From: an uncultured Oscillospiraceae bacterium
GTDB lineage: Bacteria > Bacillota > Clostridia > Oscillospirales > Ruminococcaceae
Length of the DNA: 40,726 bases
Reading direction: 5' to 3'
Assembly (NCBI GenBank): GCA_910587335.1
Contig: CAJUMG010000012.1
Coordinates: 9,646 to 50,371 of the forward strand
The position numbers and the translations under genes are program-made. The notes under the pieces are model-generated. The model was not told the origin of the DNA. It worked only from the letters and a program-made list of their open reading frames with translations, and did no database searches. This document shows, one piece after another, positions 17,704 through 25,803 of this stretch (position 1 is the first letter of the stretch; the number at the start of each line of letters is the position of its first letter).

Positions 17704-19221
17704 ATGAATGATAAAAGCCCTATTTTCCACTCGCTTGCGATGATTGAGGAAAAAATTCAAGGGAGACTGACCGTGGAAATGCTTGCGGAAGGCATTCACT
17801 TTTCCAAATATCATTATCAGCGCATCTTTCGCGAGGCAGTTGGGGATACCGTCATGGGATATGTAGCTAGGCGCAGGCTGTATCTGGCTGCCGGAGAGCT
17901 TGCCGAAACAAAGCGTTCGGTGTTGGAGATCGCTCTGAGATACGGCTACGATTCTCACGAGGGTTTTACCCGCAGTTTCAAAGCGCATACAGGGGTCACA
18001 CCAACGGAGTATAGGAAATATCATTCTGCCATCCGCTTTCCGAAAAGAAGAAAGGAGCAGTGTACGATGGAATCTCCAAAGCACATGGACGAACTGACCA
18101 AAGCGCTGAACAGCCTGATCGTGCAGGCAAAGGAAACGGCAGCAGAGACAAAAAAATTCCAAAAATCCAATGTGCAGGCCGTTGCATTCTATGGGCAGTT
18201 TTGGGAGTTTGCAGCGGTCAGGGCAGAAAAAATGGCTGAGGAACTTGAGAATATTCTGAATTCTGCCGTGACGGCGGTGTGGGGCGCAGACGAAATATCA
18301 ACCCGTTTCCTACTTGTCAAGGCCATAGACAGCATCGCGTTTGACGCCAATGTGACAGCTTTTCATGTGGGATTGATGATTGCAAGGGCCATGCCTGAGC
18401 ATCAGGTCGTGTTTCAGCCACTGTGCGCATGTTATGACCGTCTGGCGCAGAATGCCCGAATCAAATCTAGAAAAATGGCGGAGTTTTTATATGAGCTGTT
18501 CGATCTGATTCTCCAGGATATGCGAAAACAGGCAAAGCAGAAAATCCAAAGTGCTGTGGACTCTGGCAGAGCGGCAGCGGAAATGCTGTCAAATCCGGCC
18601 TTGCCCTATGGCTACATCGCGGACGGAATTATGGCCATTGCAAAGGGGCTGCATTCCCTGGCTTTGGAGGACGTAACGCTTTCCTCCCTAACAGATGCCG
18701 CTTGTACCCTTGAGACAATCCGTTTTGCTGCTTATCTGGATATTCTGCGTGTTCCTCAGCACAGACAGCTTTTTGACGGCGTTTCAGATTTCAAGGAGAA
18801 GCTGGACGAGGCGGCAAAGTTTTTTCGGGATTTGACCGGAGACAGCCTGCGAACATTGGGAGAAACGGAAAACGATTCTGGAGGAGACATCATAGAGAAA
18901 AGAATTTACAAAAACTTGTCAACGCAAGAGGGAGTTGTACTGTTTTGTCTGAAAGGAGAAATCCAGAAACTGGGAGATGCGCATCTGAATGCAAAGCAGA
19001 AAACAGCGCTCAACGCCATTTGCAATAAAATCGACGGGGCGATAAAAGCGTCTCACAGCCCAGCCAATGAATACGAAAAGAATAAGGTAATGGAGCTTTT
19101 ATGCGAGGCATATGACGAGCTGATGAGGGAGGCTAAGGAGCTTGGTCCATATGGCGGAGCCATTCAGTATCTGGCCCAAAAGGGGAAAATGCCTCTCAAC
19201 TGTTTAATGGAGAAAAGCTGA
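17704..19221 (+). CDS. AraC-family protein with N-terminal HTH and long unknown helical C-terminus
   Basis: A 505-residue protein. Residues 1-107 are an AraC/XylS double helix-turn-helix (LTVEMLAEGIHFSKYHYQR, then the second helix pair and GVTPTEYRKYH). The remaining 390 or so residues are almost entirely alpha-helical, with an Ala/Glu/Lys-rich coiled-coil-like start (about 120-190) and no sensor, membrane or catalytic motif I recognise. Most AraC regulators carry the HTH at the C-terminus; N-terminal placement followed by an effector domain is the Rob/GyrI-like arrangement, but this domain does not look like GyrI. GGAGGTG 5 bases before the ATG fixes the start; the frame is open from 17599. 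It stands alone, downstream of the broken rlmD end, and ends before a bidirectional terminator. Ligand and targets unknown. Confidence 0.8.
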   Translation: MNDKSPIFHSLAMIEEKIQGRLTVEMLAEGIHFSKYHYQRIFREAVGDTVMGYVARRRLYLAAGELAETKRSVLEIALRYGYDSHEGFTRSFKAHTGVTPTEYRKYHSAIRFPKRRKEQCTMESPKHMDELTKALNSLIVQAKETAAETKKFQKSNVQAVAFYGQFWEFAAVRAEKMAEELENILNSAVTAVWGADEISTRFLLVKAIDSIAFDANVTAFHVGLMIARAMPEHQVVFQPLCACYDRLAQNARIKSRKMAEFLYELFDLILQDMRKQAKQKIQSAVDSGRAAAEMLSNPALPYGYIADGIMAIAKGLHSLALEDVTLSSLTDAACTLETIRFAAYLDILRVPQHRQLFDGVSDFKEKLDEAAKFFRDLTGDSLRTLGETENDSGGDIIEKRIYKNLSTQEGVVLFCLKGEIQKLGDAHLNAKQKTALNAICNKIDGAIKASHSPANEYEKNKVMELLCEAYDELMREAKELGPYGGAIQYLAQKGKMPLNCLMEKS

Positions 19222-19329
19222 AAATAAACCTATACCATCTGCCCAGCGACAAAAAGGCTATTCGCGTTTGGTTTTCGAACGCACAGCCAGTCCCATAGGG
19301 GCTATCCACGGAGGTTGGAATACTTCTCA

Positions 19330-19363
19330 AAAAAGAGGAAGGCTTAAAAGCCTTCCTCTTTTT
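19330..19363. terminator. bidirectional terminator between AraC gene and glycerate kinase
   Basis: A 16-base perfect inverted repeat (19330-19345 with 19348-19363) bounded by A- and T-runs, so it can end transcripts from both sides. Confidence 0.92.
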
Positions 19364-19377
19364 CTGCCTAAAACACC

Positions 19378-20514
19378 TTATACCCGTCCAAATGTTTGGA
19401 ACCATCTCATCAGGTTGCGGATGGTCAGCGCCATATCGCTTTTAGACCTTCCCTTCGCTTGGGAGAAAGGCACCGCTACACGGTTGATGCTGAAAATCGC
19501 GCTGACGCCCTCATCATACGCGCTTTCAATGTCGTCGCCGATATCACCGACCACCGCGATCAGCGGAACGCCCAGCTTTTTGGTCCTTCTTGCAACGCCA
19601 ATAACTACCTTTCCTCGCAACGACTGGGTATCAATCTTTCCCTCGCCGCTAAAGACCAGATCAGCGTCTTTGGCTAACTGGTCGAAATGTACTGTATCCA
19701 GTACCGTTTCGATACCCATTTGCAGCTGTGAACCAAAGAACGCAACCATTCCGCCGCCCATTCCGCCAGCCGCGCCTGAACCGGGCAAATGCAGGATCTG
19801 CTTTCCCAAATCCCGCTGGACAATTTCCGCCAGATGCCGCAGGTTTTGATCCAGCCTCTGTACCATTTGGGGGTCTGCACCCTTTTGGGGACCGAATACC
19901 GCCGAAGCGCCGTTTTCGCCGCATAGGGGATTGTCAATATCGCACATGGTAATCAGCTCGATCCCCGCCAGCTGCGGCTGCAAACCACTGATGTCGATAG
20001 ATGCAATGCGGTCCAAGGTCCCGCCAACCGGTATAAAGCTTTCACCCTTTTCATCGCGGAAACAAACGCCCAACGCCGCCGCCGCGCCGGTTCCTCCATC
20101 ATTGGTAGCGGAGCCGCCCAGACCCACAATCATCTTTTTGCAGCCGGACTGGGCGGCGTGCGCCATCAGCTGACCAACGCCATAGGTTGTCGTCTGATCC
20201 GCCCGTTTATCCTCCCCCACCAGTGGCAGCCCAGCGGCGGCAGCCATTTCGATGACCGCTGTGCCATCAGGTAAAACCCCGTAAAATCCTTCCATATCCT
20301 CAAAATAAGGGCCTTTCACCTGAACAGTAACTTTCTTTCCGCCCATTGCGGTCAAAAAAGAATCAACACTTCCCTCCCCGCCGTCCGCCACGGGAACGGA
20401 AACCACCTGTACCTGTGGATAAAAAGACAGGATCTCCTGTTTCATAATCTCACAAATTTCACCTGAGCTCATTGTCCCTTTAAAAGAATCGGGAATCAGC
20501 ACAATCTTTTTCAT
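19378..20514 (-). CDS. glxK: glycerate kinase (GlxK/GarK family)
   Basis: Phosphorylates glycerate with ATP to give a phosphoglycerate that enters lower glycolysis. The 378-residue product begins KKIVLIPDSFKGTMSS and has the family's GLGGSATNDGGTGAAAALG block, CDIDNPLCGENGA and the SGEGKIDTQS segment. The ATG at 20514 is preferred over 20520 because AAGGAG then stands 7 bases upstream. It follows a GntP-family permease and a CdaR-type regulator on the same strand, which matches glycerate/sugar-acid use. A perfect hairpin separates it from the permease gene. Whether 2-phospho- or 3-phosphoglycerate is formed cannot be told. Confidence 0.95.
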   Translation of the reverse strand: MKKIVLIPDSFKGTMSSGEICEIMKQEILSFYPQVQVVSVPVADGGEGSVDSFLTAMGGKKVTVQVKGPYFEDMEGFYGVLPDGTAVIEMAAAAGLPLVGEDKRADQTTTYGVGQLMAHAAQSGCKKMIVGLGGSATNDGGTGAAAALGVCFRDEKGESFIPVGGTLDRIASIDISGLQPQLAGIELITMCDIDNPLCGENGASAVFGPQKGADPQMVQRLDQNLRHLAEIVQRDLGKQILHLPGSGAAGGMGGGMVAFFGSQLQMGIETVLDTVHFDQLAKDADLVFSGEGKIDTQSLRGKVVIGVARRTKKLGVPLIAVVGDIGDDIESAYDEGVSAIFSINRVAVPFSQAKGRSKSDMALTIRNLMRWFQTFGRV

Positions 20515-20549
20515 CGCCATTCTCCTTTTCAGTCAGCCCTTTTGATAAA

Positions 20550-20578
20550 GACAAAGGCGGCAAACCGCCGCCTTTGTC
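20550..20578 (-). terminator. intercistronic hairpin between gntP and glxK
   Basis: A perfect 12-bp GC-rich stem (20550-20561 with 20567-20578) and 5-base loop between the permease stop and the kinase start. Only a weak U-run (TCTTTATC) follows on the minus strand, so it is probably a partial terminator or an mRNA-stabilising element that lowers kinase relative to permease. Confidence 0.6.
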
Positions 20579-20606
20579 AAGCTCACTCTCATTCCGGCTT
20601 TTGCTT

Positions 20607-22004
20607 TTACCGCAGGATCAGCGAAAGCGGGAAAATAACAACCATTGCCGCAATACCCATAATCAAAGTCAGCATCGTTTGGGTCTTGTATCCGTCGCTG
20701 ACCTCCATCTCGCCAAAGTTGGTCACAACCCAGAAATACGAGTCGTTGGCATGGGACACGGTCATCGCGCCTGCACCGATTGCCATAACGGCCAGCGCCA
20801 TAAGAACAGGGGTATCCAGTCCCAAAACACCCAACAGCGGCGCCACAATTCCAGCCGTTGTGGTAATCGCAACGGTAGAAGAGCCCTGCGCAGACTTGAG
20901 GATGGCCGCCAGCAGGAACGGGAAGAAGATGCCGACCTTTTCCAGAATCGCCGCGTTCGAGGTAATATATTCTACCATACCAGAAACAGAGATCACCTTA
21001 CCCAATACGCCGCCGGCCGCTGTTACAAACAGAATCGGCCCAACTGTTTTTAACGTATCATTGGTCATATTGTAAAAATCTTTCATCTTTCCGGTAGATG
21101 CCATCAAGCCTACGCCAAACAGTACGCCCACCGCCAGCGCAATGATCGGAGTACCCAGGAAAGCGCACAGGTTTGCGGCAAAACCGGTCCAACCCGCCAT
21201 CGACGAGATAGAACCCAGGGCCATCAGCAGAATCGGAACCAAAATCGGGGACAGTGCCAAAAATCCGTTGGGCAGCTTGCCGTAGGAAGCAACGATCTCC
21301 TCGTATGTTTTTGTCACATCCCCGGAATTTACGTCCGCCTCATCCTTGGCTTTAATTTTTTTGCCGATGTATTTGGCATAGAAATAACCCGCCAGCAGGC
21401 AAGGGATGGAAGCTACGACACCTAAGCCCATAACCAACAGCAGATTTTCACCAATACCCAGCGTATTCGCCGCTGCAATGGGGCCGGGCGTTGGCGGAAT
21501 AAATACATGCGAGATGTACAAGCCAGCGGAAAGCGCAACTGTCATCGCAACGCTGGAAACGGCTGTGCGTTTTACCAGCGCTTTCCGAATCGGATTAAGA
21601 ATGACAAATCCGCTGTCGCAGAATACCGGAATGGATACGACCCAGCCCATGAGCAAAATGGCCAATTCGGGGTGCTTTTTCCCAACGAGCTTAATAACCA
21701 TGTCCGCCAGTTTAAACGCCGCGCCGGTTACCTCCAGCATGGTACCTACCAGCGCGCCCAAGATAATGACGATGCCAATGCTGGTAAACGTACCGCTAAA
21801 GCCCGCGCCAACCACATTGGCAATCCCCTGCTTAACCGTGCCGTCGGCCCCGGTTGTATTCACCAGCGGGATTCCCGCGACCAGTCCCAAAATCAAAGAA
21901 ACGCCCATAATAGAAAGGAAGGGGTGAATCTTAAATTTAGAGATGGCGAGAATCATGACAACAATTGCCAACACAAAAGCGATAATTAACCCAATACCTG
22001 ACAT
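20607..22004 (-). CDS. gntP: GntP-family sugar-acid/glycerate permease
   Basis: A 465-residue polytopic membrane protein, about 12 hydrophobic segments, with GntP hallmarks such as IPVFCDSGFVILNPI, HVFIPPTPGPIAAA and SAQGSSTVAITTTAG. These proton symporters import gluconate, glycerate or related sugar acids. The neighbouring glycerate kinase and absence of gluconate kinase suggest glycerate or a compound turned into it is the substrate. GGAGGG lies 6 bases before the ATG. Confidence 0.95.
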   Translation of the reverse strand: MSGIGLIIAFVLAIVVMILAISKFKIHPFLSIMGVSLILGLVAGIPLVNTTGADGTVKQGIANVVGAGFSGTFTSIGIVIILGALVGTMLEVTGAAFKLADMVIKLVGKKHPELAILLMGWVVSIPVFCDSGFVILNPIRKALVKRTAVSSVAMTVALSAGLYISHVFIPPTPGPIAAANTLGIGENLLLVMGLGVVASIPCLLAGYFYAKYIGKKIKAKDEADVNSGDVTKTYEEIVASYGKLPNGFLALSPILVPILLMALGSISSMAGWTGFAANLCAFLGTPIIALAVGVLFGVGLMASTGKMKDFYNMTNDTLKTVGPILFVTAAGGVLGKVISVSGMVEYITSNAAILEKVGIFFPFLLAAILKSAQGSSTVAITTTAGIVAPLLGVLGLDTPVLMALAVMAIGAGAMTVSHANDSYFWVVTNFGEMEVSDGYKTQTMLTLIMGIAAMVVIFPLSLILR

Positions 22005-22052
22005 GAATGACCCTCCAATACATTCTTTTTGCAGGCCGCCGCCTACTGGGTA

Positions 22053-22066
22053 TGGAATATATTCCA
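22053..22066. promoter_or_regulatory. 14-bp perfect palindrome in gntP leader
   Basis: TGGAATATATTCCA is a perfect palindrome located just after the predicted gntP transcription start. A possible second operator. Confidence 0.45.
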
Positions 22067-22085
22067 GTTTACTTAAGAAACGCCT

Positions 22086-22091
22086 ATTATA
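22086..22091 (-). promoter_or_regulatory. gntP promoter -10 box
   Basis: A consensus TATAAT on the minus strand, 82 bases before the start codon. At 17 bases upstream there is only TATTAT instead of a real -35, which suits a promoter needing an activator. Confidence 0.55.
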
Positions 22092-22159
22092 TGTACAAAG
22101 TGAAAGAAATAATAGAGATTCTTAAATAATCTGTTTTTATTGTAATAATTTTAACAAAC

Positions 22160-22194
22160 TTTGTCTATGTTCTACAAAACAGAATATAGACAAA
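22160..22194. promoter_or_regulatory. candidate CdaR operator upstream of gntP
   Basis: A 35-bp inverted repeat: TTTGTCTAT (22160-22168) and its exact complement (22186-22194), with 13 of 14 arm positions pairing. The TTTGTCTA half-site recurs at 22240-22247, at the 3' end of the regulator gene. The centre is about 98 bases upstream of the predicted gntP start, an activator-like position. Confidence 0.65.
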
Positions 22195-22244
22195 ATAAAT
22201 GGTATTAAGAACATTCCATCCTACCATTCTATGATGAAATTTGT

Positions 22245-23396
22245 CTAATTGTCCAAAAGTAATAAATCATTTTCCACATCTCTAAAAAAATTAGATGCCA
22301 TATATAAAATCGGCGCCTGACTGGGAAGCCTCACATCATATCCTGTGATCTCCTCTAGCTTTCGCAGTTTATATTGAAAGGTATTTTTGTGCATGTAAAG
22401 CTGCTGTGCCGCCTGGGATATAGAACCCTCCGCCGAAAAATAGACATTCAAAATCCCCACCCAATAGCGGATCTCCTCATACCCGCACCCGGTGAATACC
22501 TTGTGCAGGTATTCCTTTTTGGACTGCTTGGAAACATCCTCCACAAAAATCTCCAGGCACAGCTGATCATATAGCGCTATGCCGTCGGCTGAGTACATGG
22601 CCGACCGCCAGGCCTTTTGCGCTTTGATATACGCTTTATGCAGATCCTCCGCATGTCCGTCCACACCAATACACAGGGAAATGCCGAACCGGCGATGTAC
22701 CTGTCGCTGTAGGCTCAAAGCAAAATTTCGGATATTGGCGTCGCCGCGGCCTACTGCCAACAGAATCTGACGGCCGGCGTTTCGAAGGATGATCCCGCCC
22801 TCCCGCTTTGCTTGCTCGCTCACCGTCTTCTCCACATTTTCAATCAGCTTTTGCCCGTTGCTGGTGTTAATGTAATGGGCGCTGTCTTTTATGCTGACGA
22901 TCATGACCCGGCGCGGCAGAGTAATGTCGATTCCCAGGCGCATTCCCCGCTCTGCCAGTACCGAGGCGCGGACCAGTCCATCGCCGATAATCCAGTCTTC
23001 TAAAAAACGGTTCAAAACCCGCTGATCCAGCCGTTTTTCGTCCTGCTCATATCCTTCTCGCAGCAGGATCTCGGTCATTTTTTTCACAATTTTCCCGTAG
23101 CCAATCACCTGCTCATACCTGCCGGTTATTCCCACCACGCCCACAACCTGACCATTGATGTTCAAAGGCAGATTCAGTCCGTTTCGGGTTGTGGCAGTTT
23201 CCATATCTGGAGAGACATATAGCTCCGCCAGATTTTCTTCCACAATTCGTTTTGCCCCTTCATGGACATGCCCAACCCGAGATGGGTCGGTGCTGGCAAT
23301 AATGATTCCGTCCGAATCCATCATGTTGACATGCTGGCCCACAATCTCACTGATTTCCTGTACAATCTGCTGCGCGCTTAAATAGGATAAATGCAT
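22245..23396 (-). CDS. cdaR: CdaR-type sugar diacid/glycerate regulator
   Basis: A 383-residue regulator with the putative sugar-diacid recognition domain at the N-terminus (about 1-130, SAQQIVQEISEIVGQHVNMM onward), a GGDEF-like middle, and the PucR/CdaR helix-turn-helix at about 324-368 (QAAQQLYMHKNTFQYKLRKL). CdaR of E. coli activates glucarate, galactarate and glycerate genes, and glycerate is its effector. The ATG at 23396 has GGGAGGG upstream; the frame is open to 23438. The gntP-glxK pair follows on the same strand with 240 bases between, containing a palindromic operator. Confidence 0.92.
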   Translation of the reverse strand: MHLSYLSAQQIVQEISEIVGQHVNMMDSDGIIIASTDPSRVGHVHEGAKRIVEENLAELYVSPDMETATTRNGLNLPLNINGQVVGVVGITGRYEQVIGYGKIVKKMTEILLREGYEQDEKRLDQRVLNRFLEDWIIGDGLVRASVLAERGMRLGIDITLPRRVMIVSIKDSAHYINTSNGQKLIENVEKTVSEQAKREGGIILRNAGRQILLAVGRGDANIRNFALSLQRQVHRRFGISLCIGVDGHAEDLHKAYIKAQKAWRSAMYSADGIALYDQLCLEIFVEDVSKQSKKEYLHKVFTGCGYEEIRYWVGILNVYFSAEGSISQAAQQLYMHKNTFQYKLRKLEEITGYDVRLPSQAPILYMASNFFRDVENDLLLLDN

Positions 23397-23477
23397 GGCG
23401 TTCCCTCCCGGATGTCGTCTCTTTTCAGAATACCACATCTTTTTCCCACTGAACAGTGGCCCCGTTCCTTTTGCTTC

Positions 23478-23507
23478 TTGTAAACATTTTACAATTTGTG
23501 GTATGAT
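23478..23507 (+). promoter_or_regulatory. promoter with overlapping palindrome, upstream of GH3 gene
   Basis: TTGTAA (23478-23483), 18 bases, TATGAT (23502-23507) with an extended TG. The -35 lies within a palindrome, TTGTAAA-CAT-TTTACAA (23478-23494), which could bind a repressor or, seen from the other strand, belong to the cdaR leader. Confidence 0.55.
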
Positions 23508-23930
23508 AGATGTGGCTTTACGCTGCTTAAAGCTGTCGGCTGGGATGAAGATGCGGTAACGTGCGCTGCTACAGCAAATATCACCTATAGGTACGCCGGA
23601 TACCTTTCTTATTATCCAAACAATTTTCTTCTCTTCATGCTTTACCGCCTGGTCTACAATACTCTGGGAAAATTTTTAGATATTTTGTCCCGCTGCTTCT
23701 CTGCTCCATTTTGGGCATACTCTTTTTTATCCTGTTGCTCGAGGGGCGCTCTCGTTATCTCATCTTGTATCTGCCCTGTTTCAGCCTTTTGTCAGGATGG
23801 GCCCCGTCCCAGTTATCTGAGTTCCTCCAAAAAGCGCTGAAAAAAAGCTTCTCCGCCCCGAACCGCCTATCTTCTTTATAAAAACAATCCGGCGCAGACA
23901 CTTGCCCGGAGAAAAGAAAGGATCACTTAC
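23508..23930 (+). other. long leader of GH3 operon, no confident gene
   Basis: About 420 bases lie between the promoter and the GH3 start. One frame from about 23690 to the stop at 23879-23881 reads a hydrophobic stretch (SILGILFFILLLEGRSRYL and on to a basic end) but has no ATG and no ribosome binding site. It may be a decayed gene or chance. Confidence 0.4.
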
Positions 23931-25307
23931 ATGTTCAAAAAACTTTTTGCCACCGCTTTGGCAATCCTTCTTTTAAGCGGCTGCGGCGTTTCTTCGTCAG
24001 GTATTGCGCCAGATATTTCCTCCGCGCCTCTTTCTTCCGCGCCGGCGGACCGGCAGGAGGACGCGCAGCCATTGACGGCTGAGGGCATCGTGGAAAAGGC
24101 GGAAGAAACCGCTCTCTCCCTTCGCACAGATGGCGGAGAGCTGCTCTCCTTTGCTGTGTCCGACCCGCAAAAGGTCCAAGGGCTGACCGGCCTTTTGGGC
24201 GGCGAACGGGTCCGGGTCACCTATCTGGCGGACGGGGAAAACGACCTGATCTCGCTGGAGGTTTTGCAAACGCCGGATGCGGCGGAAGACGCTTTGCAGT
24301 CTCTTCTCTCCTCCATGACGCTGGAAGAAAAGGTCGCCCAGATGTTCTGGGTTCGCTGCCCGGAGCAAAAAGCTGCTGACACTGTCTCCCGCTGGCAGAT
24401 TGGCGGCTACATCCTGTTTGGCCGGGACTTTGCCGAAACCACGCCTGACCAGCTGCGCCAAACGATTCGTTCCTATCAGCAAAACGCCAAAATCCCCTTG
24501 CTGATCGGTGTGGACGAAGAGGGCGGCCGGGTAGTCCGTGTCAGCGGTTACAGCCAATTTCGCGCCTCCCCTTATCCCTCTCCCCAGGAATTGTATGCCC
24601 AGGGCGGCTTGGAAGCGATTCTGGCAGACGCCGCCGACAAATCGGATTTCCTGCTGGATCTTGGAGTCAACGTAAATCTTGCGCCGGTCTGCGATCTGTC
24701 CACCAATCCCGCAGATTACATTTACAGCCGCTCTCTGGGGCAGGACGCGCAAACCACCGCAGAATACGTAGAAACCGTTGTGCGGCAGATGAATCAGCAC
24801 GGAATCGGCAGCGTCCTAAAGCACTTTCCAGGGTACGGTCCCAATGAGGATACCCACGTGGGCTTCGTCCAAGATGACCGCCCGCTAAAGACCTTTCAGT
24901 CCGAGGATTTTCTTCCTTTCCAGGCTGGGATTGACGCCGGTGTTCCCAGCATTTTGATCAGCCATAATATTGTCAGCTGTATGGACGCTTCTCTGCCTGC
25001 TTCTCTCTCCCCTTCGGTCCACAGCCTTTTGCGGGAACAGATGGGATTTCATGGCGTCATTATGACCGATGACCTATATATGGGCGCGATTCGTGAACAG
25101 TATGGGTTGGAGGAATCGGCCATTTTAGCGGTTCAGGCGGGCAATGACCTTTTGATCAGTACAAATTTCGAGACCCAAATTCCCGCCGTTGTGCAGGCGG
25201 TCCAGGAGGGGAAAATTCCCCAAGCACAAATCGACGATTCTGTTTTACGAATTTTAAGATGGAAACAGCAGTTGGGTCTTTTGGAAAAAGATGGGGGTAT
25301 CTCTTGA
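23931..25307 (+). CDS. GH3 beta-N-acetylhexosaminidase-like lipoprotein (NagZ type)
   Basis: A surface glycosidase that probably removes N-acetylglucosamine from peptidoglycan fragments or related sugars. Residues 1-18 are a lipoprotein signal with lipobox LSGC (C18). Residues 48-112 form a small extra domain with no recognised fold, and a GH3 catalytic domain runs from about 120 to 455. The NagZ-type acid/base loop KHFPGYGPNEDTH (297-309) and nucleophile D380 in MTDDLYMG are present. The C-terminal GH3 beta domain is absent, as in short NagZ proteins. The gene heads a plus-strand run with a GNAT gene (TTGA overlap) and nif3. Exact substrate is inferred. Confidence 0.92.
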   Translation: MFKKLFATALAILLLSGCGVSSSGIAPDISSAPLSSAPADRQEDAQPLTAEGIVEKAEETALSLRTDGGELLSFAVSDPQKVQGLTGLLGGERVRVTYLADGENDLISLEVLQTPDAAEDALQSLLSSMTLEEKVAQMFWVRCPEQKAADTVSRWQIGGYILFGRDFAETTPDQLRQTIRSYQQNAKIPLLIGVDEEGGRVVRVSGYSQFRASPYPSPQELYAQGGLEAILADAADKSDFLLDLGVNVNLAPVCDLSTNPADYIYSRSLGQDAQTTAEYVETVVRQMNQHGIGSVLKHFPGYGPNEDTHVGFVQDDRPLKTFQSEDFLPFQAGIDAGVPSILISHNIVSCMDASLPASLSPSVHSLLREQMGFHGVIMTDDLYMGAIREQYGLEESAILAVQAGNDLLISTNFETQIPAVVQAVQEGKIPQAQIDDSVLRILRWKQQLGLLEKDGGIS

Positions 25308-25777
25308 CCGGACTGATCGGACCGGGATTTTTAAGCGATGGGGAAATTCATCTAATCCTGGCCAATACCACCAAAGCTGTCCCGGAAAAGGGCTATCTGC
25401 CCGCCTATTTTTTCCAGATCCGCCGGTACGCTGACGGCGCGCTGGTCGGCAGCTGCACCCTGCGGGTTGGGGAGAATGAAGCAGTCCGATACAGCGGCCA
25501 CATTGGCTATGCTGTCAATCCTCCTTATCGCGGACGGCGGTATGCCGCAAAAGCCGTAAGACTTTTGCTCCCTTTGGCGTTTCGCGGCGGTATGAAGCGG
25601 GTGCTTATCACCTGTCTGCCGGATAATTTTGCCTCTCGCCGCACCTGTCTGCTGGCCGGCGGAATCTTTTTAGGGGTTGCCCAAATACCCAGTTGGCACG
25701 AAATGTATCATAGCGGGAGGAAAGAAGTCTGTCAGTATCTTTTTTGCGATCCGCAAAATCCAACGATGTCCGTCTAA
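25304..25777 (+). CDS. GNAT-family N-acetyltransferase
   Basis: About 158 residues with the acetyl-CoA loop as GYAVNPPYRGRRYAAKAVRLL and a C-terminal NFASRRTCLLAGGIF segment, typical of RimJ/RimL-like GNAT enzymes. It would transfer acetyl from acetyl-CoA to an amine of a small molecule or protein; substrate unknown. I choose the TTG at 25304, which overlaps the GH3 stop as TTGA and follows GGGGGT; an ATG at 25259 in the same frame would overlap the GH3 gene by 49 bases and has no good site. Position in the run suggests co-transcription. Confidence 0.85.
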   Translation: MTGLIGPGFLSDGEIHLILANTTKAVPEKGYLPAYFFQIRRYADGALVGSCTLRVGENEAVRYSGHIGYAVNPPYRGRRYAAKAVRLLLPLAFRGGMKRVLITCLPDNFASRRTCLLAGGIFLGVAQIPSWHEMYHSGRKEVCQYLFCDPQNPTMSV

Positions 25778-25803
25778 AACACAGTTGAAAGGAAGACCCA
25801 ATC

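Noticed and set aside
19196..19405. Minus-strand frame of about 69 residues opposite the AraC end
   Set aside because: It runs across the bidirectional terminator and the glxK stop, with no ribosome binding site; treated as shadow.
23496..23840. Plus-strand frame of 114 residues in the GH3 leader
   Set aside because: Starts inside the promoter -10, has no ribosome binding site and a composition unlike the neighbours.
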